Shown here piece by piece: positions 1-11,060 of a DNA stretch of 64,000 nucleotides (its first letter is position 1; each line of letters begins with the position of its first letter). The stretch comes from Sialis fuliginosa. Taxonomy: Eukaryota > Arthropoda > Insecta > Megaloptera > Sialidae. The notes under the pieces were generated by a model. The model saw nothing but the letters and a program-made list of their open reading frames with translations. It was not told the origin of the DNA and did no database searches. Both the position numbers and the translations under genes were made by a program. Location of the stretch: NCBI GenBank assembly GCA_961205875.1, contig OY540810.1, positions 1,984,001-2,048,000 of the forward strand. Direction: 5' to 3'.

Positions 1-153
1 GGGCTAGTTTGAAGCAACGTGCAATTATAAAAATACGTTTTCTGTAATTTTTTTACTCTTAAAAATTTTTGTAAACTGATGTTAAAGCTCACAAAATTTT
101 TTTAAATGTAATCACGAATCTAGTCAGAGACAAAAAAAAATAAAAAGTGAGTT

Positions 154-276
154 CAGTGAAACCTCGTTAGTACATTTTGCTTTAGTGCATTTTTTTTTTT
201 TTTAGGTTTCGACGTTTTTTTCATTTGTACGTGTTCCCCCCAGCCCCTTTAAAAACGTACTAACGAGGTTCCACTG
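154..276. mobile_element. Pogo/Tigger-like MITE, 123 bp
   Basis: The ends are inverted copies, CAGTGAAACCTCGTTAGTAC on the left and its near complement at 257-276. The CAGTG-ACCTCG start resembles pogo/Tigger terminal repeats (family knowledge). The interior is T-rich and has no coding capacity. The flanks do not give a clean TA duplication. Confidence 0.6.
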
Positions 277-281
277 TATTT

Positions 282-1339
282 CTATTTATTTTTTAACAAA
301 TAATACGATATTAATCAAGCTTAAATTATGTCAGCTTAATTTTTGAGGTTTATACTACCTCCTCCCCCTGGAAAAATGTAGTTCCGACGCTATTGAACAA
401 CTTTTAATAATGTGCTCTATGGCAAAATGTTGGGAACCCCTGTTCTAATATACATTATTAGTTTTAAAATTATGTAAATTACCATTAATAATAAAATTAT
501 GTAATTATAAACAAAAAAATTGTATGACTGTTTCATTTAATAGGGTAGGTAGCAAAATAGTCACTTTTTTTAGATACATTTATAACTGGAAAACTGTAAG
601 ACCCAAAATAATGATAAAAAATACCACATATTAGGAGAAAAACATCATTTTCATAAAAATTTCCAAAAAAATTATTTTTTGACTTTGATGAGCAATAACT
701 CTGAACTGGAAATACGGCTAGCAATAACGCTAATACTGAAAAATACGTTAGTTAATTACCTGTGAAACTAACTCATTGTAACTGCTCTAGTTACGTTACT
801 TTAGAAGTTACGAGATAATCTTTGTTTTTAAATATTATTCTGAAGGAAGTTTTTAAACACCCTGTAGCTCAGAGTGTGTTGAAGATAGACCCCACCTTCC
901 CGTACAATTTTTTACTCACAATGAGCCAAGGAATCAGCTCTTAAAATATCTGTATCCCAAACCGGACCACCCTGTATATAATTGTACAAATGATATGCGC
1001 GACACCAGAATGAGTTAATACACAATGTCGACAGTAGATGGCACTGTTGTAACACTTTCGTCTAGTGCCGCTGTAGGTGACAGCAGCCAGTGGGTGGCAA
1101 ACGGGCAGGGGCGGCGGCCGCATGTCCACAACTCACATGTGTACTTGTTGTAATCATCACAACGATCCTCGACCTTTGCCGGCGCCGCTCTACATGTTGT
1201 TGTTTGTGTGTGGGAGGTATTCGGTTCTGGTTTAACTTTTCCAACATATTTAGACCCCTTTTACACCTAGTTGGTACACACCTCACTTTTAACTGAGGGC
1301 CGGATTAAATATTATTATTTATTTAATAGATGGTATACT
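282..1339. other. Gene-free stretch with one GC-rich islet
   Basis: No gene was recognised. Most of it is AT-rich. From about 1035 to 1220 the sequence becomes GC-rich, with CpG-containing words such as GGCGGCGGCCGC, and carries overlapping short ORFs on both strands. These have no recognisable domain and are probably chance. Confidence 0.5.
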
Positions 1340-1642
1340 CTCCCTATAGGGTCGAGCGTGGTAAATATGAAACAAATGGCGTAAAAGTGAAACAACTAAA
1401 AAACTAATTTATAGGAGAATTATAAAAACTGACATCATCATTAAAGGTTTGTTAAAGCGACCTGAAATATGAAAGTGATGTGTCACCCCTACAGATTTCC
1501 CTGTTAGTCGATGTCAAAACGTGTGAATTAAATTTCAATTCTTTGCACATAACTTTCTGTATAGCTCAGATATTAATTAAAGTTACAATTTCACATTGAT
1601 ATGCCACAAAGAAGATAAATCAAAGTTGCCTTTATAGCTTTT
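1340..1642 (+). repeat. Dispersed repeat B, copy 1
   Basis: About 300 bp containing GGGTCGAGCG and a long segment on bacterium-unlike AT-rich sequence that recurs in inverted orientation at 22,494-22,815. The two copies differ by scattered substitutions and small indels, so they are old. No ORF; the class is unknown. Confidence 0.7.
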
Positions 1643-2267
1643 CTTGATATTAGAACTGTTAGCACGCATCAAAACCATCTACAAAATCAAGTATCGTGTG
1701 AAGCCAATACACATTGAAACCATGACAACAATCCAGCGCCAAAACACGCTTGAAAACCAAAATTGAATCTAGCAATCAAACCAGCAGCCCCTTAGGGGTT
1801 GTTTTTTCGGAATTGGAAGTAGCCTATGTCCTTTTTCAGAGTGCATGCTATCTCCCTATCAAATTTAATCAAGATCGGTTTAGCGGTTTAGCCGTGAAAA
1901 GGTAACAAACAGACAGACAAACAAACACACTTTCGCATCCATACTTACTAATATTATAAATGCGAAAGTGTGTTTGTCTGTCTCTCTGTCTGTCTGTCTG
2001 TTTGTTACCTTTTCACGGCTAAACCGCTAAACCGATCTTGATTAAATTTGATAGGGAGATAGCATGCACTCTGAGAAAGGACATAGGCTACTTCGAATCC
2101 CGAAAAAACAACCCCTAAGGGGCTGCTGGTTTGTTTGCTCGATTCAATGCTGGTTTTCAAGCGTGTTTTGGCGCTGGATTGTTGTCATGGTTTCAATGTG
2201 TGTTGGTTTCACACGATACTTGATTTTGTAGATGGTTTTGATGCGTGCTAACAGTTCTAATATCAAC
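1643..2267. repeat. Large palindrome 1 (about 300-bp arms, 21-bp centre)
   Basis: The left arm (1643-1938) and right arm (1960-2267) are almost exact reverse complements. The 21-bp spacer contains the element end AATATTA. Each arm is a copy of dispersed family A, here joined tail to tail. Read as RNA from either strand this would fold into a hairpin of about 300 bp. Confidence 0.9.
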
Positions 2268-2475
2268 AAAATATTATAGTGGATATGGATTATGAAAATA
2301 AAAAAATCCTTTGGGTGAACAATATATAATTAACTGAATCGATCTTATGAGGTATGTTTAATAAAACTATGAATGGTTGTAATTGGTTTCATTCGATCCG
2401 GCGGAATAAATATCATGGGGATGGAGGTTTCGAAATCCACTCGAGCGAAGCCGCGGGTAGCAGCTAGTTTATAAT
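2268..2475 (-). repeat. Family A dispersed element, remainder of the minus-strand copy
   Basis: Continues the right palindrome arm to the element's other end, which reads CTAGCTGCTACCCGCGG on the minus strand. Other family A copies start with CTAGCTGTTACCCGCG and end with CACTTTCGCATTTATAATAT. This makes 1960-2475 the longest copy here. No coding capacity is visible. The family is common in Lepidoptera in my recollection; its class is not settled from this sequence. Confidence 0.7.
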
Positions 2476-3373
2476 ATTAGTACGAATTACTTAGTCATTT
2501 TTATATCCATGACAATATTCAACTGTCACTGAACTCAATCAACGCCGGCCCTGTTTGAGGTCGCAATAATGTTACACACACACACACACACAATGGGTAA
2601 CGTGTGACCTCACCCCCCCCCCCTCTAACCGCCCACACCCGCCGATCAAACCGCAATCACGTGCACAAATATTCATACATTTGTCAAAGCACTGCTAGAA
2701 ACATCCGTGATTCGGTTGTACTTGTACCTCGTCAAATGTACCCACTATCTGAACTTGTTATTGCAATTGTTGAATGATAACTGATGGTTTTTCATAGTCT
2801 ATGGATGTGTAATAAATATTGTTAATTAATTAATTATTTGGTAAATACGGAAAGTCTGGGAGTCCTCTGTCAAAAACTCTGAAAATCACGTGTAGATGTA
2901 TTAGAATAGAGTAGAGTATGCTGTATCTATGTTAATATGTATATTATTTAGTGCATAGACAGAAATTCTTAAACCTAACCTAACCCTACCTGAAAACGAA
3001 CCAATCTATTTGAACTACTCTAACTTAAACTAAATTATTAAATATAACACAGCTAAACGTGGCCAGTCGTTTTATAAAATGCGTGATTTATAAAAGTTGT
3101 TAACACTGATCTAGTCAAGCATGCGCGTCAACCCTATTCTGAATAACTATATACGGGATTTTTCACAAATCTGACAGAGGACCCCCAGACTCTCCGTATT
3201 AGCCAATTATTTTGTATCTATGCATCAGAAATTTTCATTGCAATATTTCGTATTTATTTAGGGCTAAACGTAATGAGAAAATTCTGAGTCTCGAAACGAG
3301 ATCGAGATTAAGACGAGAGTGCCTTGAATTTGGACGAGACTGAGACGATAATTTTTTAGCTTATTTTCTTGTT
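2476..3373. other. Gene-free stretch; AC microsatellite and C-tract
   Basis: Contains an (AC)n microsatellite near 2574-2592, a C-run near 2612-2622 and GC-balanced sequence to about 2660. The rest is AT-rich. The words CCTAACCTAACC near 2972 are too short to be telomeric DNA. No gene seen. Confidence 0.5.
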
Positions 3374-4060
3374 TTTTAGTCGATATTTGTATGACGAGTT
3401 GAAGGAAATTTCACTAAAAAATTTCGAATTTTTGATTTCGTTAAAAGTATGTTTATTTTATAGAAAATGACGTGAAAAGTTGTTTGTTTCAAACCGCAGG
3501 TCTGTATCTCAAACCGTTCTCGAGATATAGCCTCTCAAAGTTTTAGTTTTTTCAAATTTTTGGAGAAAAAAGGCCATAACTTTTGAACGCGTGGTCGGAA
3601 TTGATTTTAGTTGACGGATTTGGAATCAGCGTGTCGAAATCTATATAATGACATGTATAATACCTTAAAACTCGGAAAAAAAAATTTCGTGAAAAATCGA
3701 AAAAATTCAAAGGGGTATACCTTAAAAAAATGTCGATTTTTGACCAAAATTTTTTTGTCGGATTTTAAAGTATTATACATGTCATTATAAAGATTTTGAC
3801 ACGCTGATTTCAAATCCGTCAACTAAAATGAATTCCGACCACGCGTTCAAAAGTTATGGCTTTTTTTCTCCAAAAATTTGAAAAAAATTAAACTTTGAGA
3901 GGCTATATCTCGAGAACGGTTTGAGATACAGACCTGCGGTTTGAAACAAACAACTTTTCACGTCATTTTCTATACAATAAACATACTTTTAACGAAATCA
4001 AAAATTCGAAATTTTTTAGTGATATTTCCTTCAACTCGTCATACAAATATCGACTAAAAT
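3374..4060. repeat. Large palindrome 2 (about 335-bp arms)
   Basis: The left arm runs from 3374 to about 3707 and the right arm from about 3728 to 4060. They are near-perfect reverse complements, for example ACGAGTTGAAGGAAATTTCA on the left against its complement near 4020-4040. Only small mismatches and indels separate them. Short ORFs inside are by-products of the symmetry. Unrelated to palindrome 1. Confidence 0.9.
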
Positions 4061-4377
4061 ACAAGAGAATAAGACGTAGAATCATTTAGTCACTATATAA
4101 ATATATAAGAATTTATTTAAAAAATTAAATGCTTGAACTTAAAGTGTTTCATAACTAGTTTCTTTTGTTAATAGGAGGGGGAAGATTGACAAAATATGCT
4201 ACCCTTATAAAAAATTTCACGCCTCGCCACTGGTGTACATACTTGCTTAAATTATGATTACATGAAATTTTGTTAAAATGCTGAAATGTTAAAATGATTA
4301 TATTTTTACTGTTTTAAACTTTTTTAAACTGTTGGCGAGAATCCTAAATACTTCCTTTACGGCTAGATAGCACTACA

Positions 4378-4718
4378 GTTGTACAGGAGTGAACATTAAA
4401 CAAAGAAATTTTTTTAATCAACTTGGGTTCCAAAAAAGGAGGCCGTGGATTATCAATTTGAGTTGCAGGGGAGCCGCGACATCAAAAAGTTTAAGAAGCA
4501 CTTTCACTGCCTTATAAGACGGTAAAAATCAAAATAAAACAAGAAAAAGTTGTACAGGAGTGAACATTAAACAATGAAATTTTTTTAATCAACTTGGGTT
4601 CCAAAAAAAAAAATAGGGGGGCCGTGGGTTATCAATTTGAGTTGCAGGGCAGCCGCGACATCAAAAAGTTTAAGAAGCACTGCCTTATAAGACGGTAAAA
4701 ATCAAAATAAAATATGAA
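4378..4718 (+). repeat. Tandem duplication, 2 x about 171 bp
   Basis: Both units start GTTGTACAGGAGTGAACATT (near 4378 and near 4549) and end in a run containing GACGGTAAAAATCAAAATAA. They differ by poly-A length and a small deletion of CTTTCA. No ORF. Confidence 0.85.
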
Positions 4719-4962
4719 AATCGTAGCTGATGAATCCAAGACACGATAAATAATCGCAGTTGTATAATAAAAGCAGCGATGCAGGGCCGCAGATGCTGTG
4801 CTCCAGTTGTGATTACTCTACGCTCATTGTTTTATTGTTCTTCGGGAATTTTATACGCGGGAGAAACGAGCCGAAGATTATTATAATATGTGGGATTAAC
4901 CCAAAGACGTAAGACAGTATGTTTATGTACAATAACAACAAACTTTTGCGCCTGTGTATATA

Positions 4963-5355
4963 TACAGTGTATTCCAAGTTGATTAAGCCATAGGAAATTT
5001 AACATGGGGACAATTAGAAATGTTGTAGTAACCTTTGATCGAATTTAACGATGTGTGATTGGTGCATTTTGAAATGCCGCCACAAAATTTAGTAAAATTG
5101 TCATTAGTATTTTGTTTTCAATTTTATATCTGTCAAAAAATATTATTATAATTTTATCTAGGATGCTTAAATTAATGAAATTAAAATTGAAAACAAAATA
5201 CTGTTGATTAATTTAAAATTTATCAGTTAGTTTCGAGGCGGCATTTCAAAATGCACCAATGACACATTGTTAAATTTGACCAAAGGCTACTACAACATTT
5301 CTAATTGTCCCCATGTTAAATTTCTTATGTCTTAAGCAACTTAGAATACACTGTA
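4963..5355. mobile_element. Fold-back MITE family G, full copy (393 bp)
   Basis: The ends are inverted: TACAGTGTATTCCAAGTTG on the left and its imperfect complement on the right. Pairing extends far inward, including the inner words GCATTTTGAAATGCCGCC and GGCGGCATTTCAAAATGC. A second, end-truncated copy lies at 58,531-58,880 and a terminal fragment at about 19,157-19,185. Confidence 0.85.
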
Positions 5356-5902
5356 TATATGAGTACAATGGGAGGCGCCTATTAAGCGAATTTGAATGAA
5401 AACTGGTCGACCACTTCTGCATGCGATCACCTAAATTAACCTATATAAAAACAGTGAACAACGAGCTTTGATTTGTTGATTCATGGAATTTCTGGTGGAA
5501 TGTACCACAAATTTACAGAATGTAATTTTTTAAACGTGTAAGGAAGTGAGAAAGAAGTAACCTGAAAGAGATAGAAACTAGTGTTCTGGCAGAAACGCTC
5601 AACATGAAGTGAACATAAAAGTTATTTGGTTAGCCTGGTCATTTAATTAATTACCAATCGTTTCGTATTTTTATTTTTATGTCTAAAATTTTATATTTTT
5701 CGGTCTACCCCGTTCCACCACCACTGATAGAAGCGTACTTTTTCTTTGAAATATAAACAAAATATAAAATAAGTATAACAATAACAATATAAAGTAAAAT
5801 GTAAAGATAATTTTAAATAAAACCAATGTAATAACATTTTATAAACATTTTAAGTTGTACTCATTCATATTGTAACTACCTACATCTGGTATATAAAATT
5901 AA
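5356..5902. other. Gene-free stretch
   Basis: AT-rich sequence with no recognised gene, RNA or repeat family. Confidence 0.4.
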
Positions 5903-6125
5903 GTACCACCAGTCTTGGCCGCTTTAAGAGCAAGGTACCTATATGTTGTTTGGAATTGTACGGGCTTCTTTTTTGTAACCCTCATGAACTCATGTTACTA
6001 ATAAAACAAGTACCTCTAAAGATATTAAATCAATTTAATTACCAAAATCCACAAATATAGTTTGTTTTTTAAATTAAAGCCTTTTATTTTTTTCAGTATT
6101 GGACACTTGCTAATGATAATTACTT

Positions 6126-6360
6126 AGGGTTGCCAGTTGTTCACTATTTGAGCGGACAGTCCGCTTTTTTCACATTTTTTTTCACAAAATAGTGAACATT
6201 TTTTTTTATTTAAAAGCTTTTTAATGAAATTTCAATTCCTAATTTTGTAAATACTATTTTACTGTGTTTTAATTAAATCAAAAAAATGTATTTTATTTTT
6301 TTTACTACTTAACCCCCACCCCGTTTTTCCGCTATTTTTTGGAAACAGACCTGGCAACCC
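6126..6360. mobile_element. Nested TIR element N1
   Basis: Ends GGGTTGCCAG and CTGGCAACCC are perfect inverted repeats flanked by TA. The uninterrupted family D copies run straight across this point (for example 59,675-59,700), which confirms an insertion. Too short to code for a transposase. Confidence 0.75.
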
Positions 6361-6644
6361 TATAATTACTACGATACAAAAGTTATAAAATAAAAAATCG
6401 TAAAATTTTAAACAATGTAAAGATAATATATATAATAATTAATAAATAAATTACACTAATAATTAGTTTAAATGTCCACCATTTTGACACCTATTGGCCA
6501 ATTGTCATCAAATTTAGCTATTTTACAGTTAAGTGTCCATAGATTATGATTCAGTAATTGCAGTATGTATGTAATCAAATATCAACAAATATTTTTAATT
6601 TAGTACATTTAATTAAACAAGTGTCCAACACTGGGGTATTGGAT

Positions 6645-6943
6645 AAAGTGACCAGAATTCTAAAACCCTGATGCGGGACACCCCTACATACACATACAAT
6701 AATTTTAACAAAAATAAAATTTGACTACAGAAAATCTGAAGACCTTTTTTTTTTAGTCATGAAATTCGTAATTACTTTATGAGTAAACATAATACTAAAA
6801 AAAAAAAAGCTAATTAAAATGTACAATAATGTACATAATCTTATAAATATCTAATGAGGGACATTTCCCGGGACAATTTGTGATGCGGGACAGACTACTT
6901 AAATGCGGGACTGTCCTGCACAATCCGGGACGTCTGGTCACTT
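6645..6943. mobile_element. Nested TIR element N2
   Basis: Ends AAGTGACCAG and CTGGTCACTT are inverted and flanked by TA. The interior has the words GATGCGGGAC and GCGGGACTGTCC near the two ends. The parallel sequence at 7130 lacks this insert, which gives an empty-site comparison inside the window. Confidence 0.7.
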
Positions 6944-7240
6944 TAGAATTGGAGCAAATATTATTCTTCACTATATTAATTAACAAATATTAACAAACAA
7001 CAAAAAACATCCAAAATTCAACATTCTTGCATAGTCTTAGGAGAGTGGAGGGGGGGTGTAGCGACATCAAATATTAACAAATATTTTTAATTTAGTACAT
7101 TTAATTAAACAAGTGTCCAACACTGGGGTATTGGCCAAGACTGGAGCAAGTATTAATTAACAAATATTAACAATCAACAAAAAATATCCAGTACCAACAT
7201 CCAAATAGAAATTCAACATTCTTGTTCGCGTAGTTTTGTG

Positions 7241-7285
7241 TGGAGGAGGGGGAGGGGGGGCGGGGAGGGGGGGCAGGGGGGTAGT
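7241..7285 (+). other. G-run cluster with G-quadruplex potential
   Basis: At least six runs of four or more G, separated by one or two bases, lie within about 45 bp. This exceeds the classical four-run quadruplex pattern. The complement is C-rich. Confidence 0.7.
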
Positions 7286-7637
7286 GTAGCGTCCCCGCGC
7301 TTTTGCATCGCCGATATACCGAGGCTCTATAAACTTTAGAAATGGCCACTTAAAGTGTATCGGATTTCTTGTGACTGTTTGAGATAAATTGCCGGCTTAT
7401 GAAATCAATACCGGGAGAACGCACTCGCTTGTGTGAGAATCTCCCGTATTACATACACAGTACACACCCGTACTGTTTTCCCTTATTACGTATGAGCCAT
7501 TTTTATATCAACTCATTGCCAGCAGTATAAAAAAAAACATCTGCAAAGTAAGGGATATAAGCAAGAAAACGGACATTTGAGATTGGTGCAATTTTTTATT
7601 AAAACTACAATCATTATGAAAAAAATCAACTACGTTA

Positions 7638-8147
7638 TAAGGTACTGGCACTAGTCTAGGATATGCCCCCAGTAATGGCTACATTTTAATTAAATGTACT
7701 GAATTAGAAATATGTGTTGATATTTGATTACTACCATTTCTGAATATTAATCTATATACATTTAACTGTCTTACAGCGTAATTTGATGACAATCGGCCAA
7801 TAGGTGTTAAAATGGTGGACATTTAAACTAATTATTAGTATAATTTATTTATTAATTATTATATTATCATAGCAACTGCTTTACATTGTTTCAAATTTGA
7901 CGATAATTTTTTTTATATCTTTTGTGTCGTAGTATTTATCATTTTGTAATCATTAGCAAACATGAACAAAATAAAATGTTATAATTTAAAACAACAAATT
8001 ATATTTGCAGACTTTGGTAATTAAATTGATTAAATAAAGAGTTACTTGTTTTATTAGTAACATAAGTTCATGAGAATTACAAAAAACAAGCCCATTAATC
8101 AAAAAAACCGAAAACTTGCTCTTATAGCGGCCATAACTGATACCTTT
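7638..8147. mobile_element. MITE family D, full-length copy
   Basis: Starts AAGGTACTGGCACTAGTC and ends with the diverged complement near 8132-8147. The interior matches the copies at 13,173 and 21,024, including the words AATTATTAGTATAATTTATT and TTACATTGTTTCAAATTTGA. Confidence 0.75.
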
Positions 8148-9600
8148 ACCTTACATATCTCTAGCTGAGTTTCTTAAATTAAATCTTTTTTACCTCAAAA
8201 ATAATAGAAAATATTTAAATAACATGTTTTTTAAGTCATTTTTGTCTGTTTCATGGCACCATTCGAATTGAAAAATTGTTTGATTTTAACCCTTCACTCA
8301 CGATATATTTACTTTCGAAGTCATTATCAGAGTGCCCCTAAATTATCGATGCTAAAAATCTATAAAAAAATCTGAATTGTAGCTTTCAGTTAGTACTTTC
8401 AATGAAAATTATAACGAACACTATAACAAAAATAGTTTATGAAAAGTTTTGAAATAACTCTTTGTATAAATCGTAGTGAGAATGGCTACGGAACCCTATC
8501 ATGTGCGTGCCTATTTTATTTATTAATAAATATAATAACTAAAAAAATATTGATATTTCATTTCCTTAGTCTGTTAGACTAATATTTAATAACACTGTAA
8601 CTTAAAAATATATTTAGTAACCTAGGGTTAAGAATTGGCAGCTCTAATTAGATAATACATAAATTAATTTTTACTCGTTGTCAAAATACAATGTATTATA
8701 ATAATATACTTACCCTCTATATAGATTCTTACTGTGTCTTTTGAAGTATATATAAATACACTCCTTCAATACTTGCATGTGTAGTATATTTTCCAAGGGT
8801 GTTTTTTTATGACTGTATTACTACTGTGAGATTCTGCTCTCCTGATACTCCTTGTGCCAATGCTGATGGGCCAAACACGCCGAAACATAAAATTACAATG
8901 TATTTCGCGTACATGTATCATACATACATATTTACATACTGTGTATGTGTATGTGTGTGTGTGTGTGTGCGTGTGTGTCAGATGATATTCCACAAAATCC
9001 GATTTTCCGATATTATTCATGAATTGAACAGTAAGTAAATATATTTATTTTCTTATATTTTTCTTCGGTTGTGGATAGGTGTAATATGATATTTTTTTAC
9101 TTCAAATGTAATGTATAGTTTACTATCGCATTGGACGTATTCGGAGATATCAATTTAATCTGTAATAAACCTATTAAACATTATTTTCACTTATTACACG
9201 ACATTTATTTTTTTCTGACTTCGTGAAATTTATACAAATTATATATATAAATCTTCCTCGTGAAACACTTTAACCATTAGTGAAAACCGGAATAAAATCT
9301 GTACAGTAGTTACTGAGAAAAATGTGCACAGACAGACAGACTCGATTTTAATTGTTTCAATTTTTGAAAGTATTATATTACTTATAATAAAAAAATTCAA
9401 AAAAAGATTTTTAAAATTCAAAGATTGACAAGAGTAATTATCCGTTTCCGGTTTAGTGGTGTTTTTCAATAAATACTGTATACAAGATAAAAACTAAAAA
9501 TCATTTTGGCTGTAGAGCGTTTACCGACAGACAGACTGACAGAAACTCAGACGTCATTGAGATAATTCTAAATATCGAATTGAATTTTTTATGCTGTTCC
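8148..9600. other. Gene-free stretch with TG microsatellite
   Basis: AT-rich, no gene recognised. A (TG)n tract lies near 8941-8970 and produces low-complexity ORFs on both strands that I did not accept. Words with GACAGACAGAC near 9335 and 9530 resemble fragments of dispersed elements. Confidence 0.45.
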
Positions 9601-9910
9601 CCGTGACTTCGTTCGCGTATAATTTAGGTTAGTGCAAACAAGTTAGGTTAGATAAATAATACAGATATCTGTTATGATAGTCGATAAAACAGGTATTTAG
9701 TTTCGCATTTGCACACTAGATGTCACTAAACTAACCTAACCTATCGCGCCTGCAAATGCCACATCCATTTTTTATCTAATACATTTTTCGGGATACAAAG
9801 TAGTCTATGTTTTTTCTCAGGATGAAAGCTATGTCCTTGCAAAATTTCATCAAGATCGGTTCAGCGGTTTAACCGTGAAAAGGTAACAAACAAACAGACA
9901 GATAGACATT
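9601..9910 (+). repeat. Family A dispersed element (plus orientation)
   Basis: Carries the family words ACAGATATCTGTTATGATAG, TCGATAAAACAGG and ATCAAGATCGGTTCAGCGGT. Both ends are eroded. A short segment with CCTAACCT words is inserted or duplicated in the middle. Confidence 0.7.
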
Positions 9911-10514
9911 GTACAAAAAGTTAATTAACACAGTTTTTACTAATTTTCAAAAATCGAACCGCCAATTAATAAATATTTTACGATTCTGAAAAAATTCATA
10001 TAAATAATAATACAACAACAATGATATTCCCGCGTCATAATTCTAAATTGAATTTTTATATTGGAATTTTTTAAATTCCTATACGAGAGTGACAATTTGA
10101 GATGAAATGCTTGAAAGTAATAAATGATATGAGATTTTGCCTTCATTTTGCTTTTATTCTTCCGACACCGCAAGATATTAATTTTACGCAAGGTTTCAGC
10201 GCATCGTAAAGTGTTAGAAGGTTGCAATAAGAGGGTGTGTATACTCACGAATACGTTTGACCAGTGCCAGAGATAAGGGGTGGACAACGGAAGATCATGA
10301 GCGTATCCATGGGGAGGTAAAGGGCTCACTTTTTCTCCAAATTACAGCTACTATCGCGAGATTTGTATACTCATTATAAGATGTGTAATAAGACAGAAGT
10401 TACACGATCAATCTGGCATCAGTTCAGTACGTGACTTTACACCCCTTTTTACCCCCTTAATGGTTGATTTTCGAAAAATCCTTTGGATTTTTTAATTATT
10501 TTTGAAATAAGAAA

Positions 10515-11060
10515 AAAATGTTTCCAACATTTATGATTTAGCCAGAAAGAATTTTTTAATGTAATTATTTAGATTCACCTATCACTCTCAGTATTACGTA
10601 TAAGAAAGTCCCATGGTACCTACGGCAAACACACACACTGTTCAATCTCTGTAATACGTATAAGAAAGTCCCATGACACTCATGGCAGATATTTCTCCTC
10701 TATTATGAACCATTTGAATTATAATAATTTTTTTTCAAAATTTCGTTTTTATGAAAAAATGAATAGAACATAAATTATAGATATAGATATTACCTACATT
10801 TTTTAACTTGACCATTTTTCTCTATTTTGCACTGTTTCAGAGTAATTCGATAAATTCAAAAATCGACCGTATTCGATTGAAAGATCGTTTTCAAAAATAG
10901 GACGTTTTCTTCCCAGCCAAAAATTAATCTTAAATATAAAAATCACCCTTCTACGATTTGTCGTATTTGAGTTACAGCGCTTACAGACTGACAGACACAC
11001 AGATATCATGGCGAAAATAGTCAGAATAAATTCAGGGAAGGTAATTCCGTCAAAATCCGA
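10515..11060 (+). repeat. Dispersed repeat H, copy 1
   Basis: Recurs at 13,950-14,350 in the same orientation. Both copies carry ACGTATAAGAAAGTCCCATG twice about 67 bp apart, then GAAAGATCGTTTTCAAAAAT and GCGAAAATAGTCAGAAT. This copy is longer by some 130 bp. No coding capacity; class unknown. Confidence 0.75.

Larger units (their letters stand above)
5903..7240. mobile_element. MITE family D copy, interrupted by two nested elements and duplicated
   Basis: The family D body (compare 21,024-21,521) starts at 5903 with CCACCAGTCTTGGCCGC. It is split by a TIR element at 6126-6360 (GGGTTGCCAG ... CTGGCAACCC, TA on both sides) and by a second at 6645-6943 (AAGTGACCAG ... CTGGTCACTT, TA on both sides). 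The D end plus its flank is present twice (6580-6644 joined to 6944-7047, and 7069-7240). The second copy lacks the 6645-6943 insert. Confidence 0.75.

Noticed and set aside
2965-2995. CCTAACCTAACC words resembling the insect telomere repeat
   Set aside because: Only two or three units, and similar words are scattered in many repeats here; not a telomeric array.
3607-3822. 71-codon ORF on the minus strand
   Set aside because: Lies in the centre of palindrome 2 and reflects its sequence symmetry; no similarity recognised.
8766-9038. ORFs on both strands with His-Thr or Val-Cys runs
   Set aside because: They translate the TG/AC microsatellite; low complexity with no domain.
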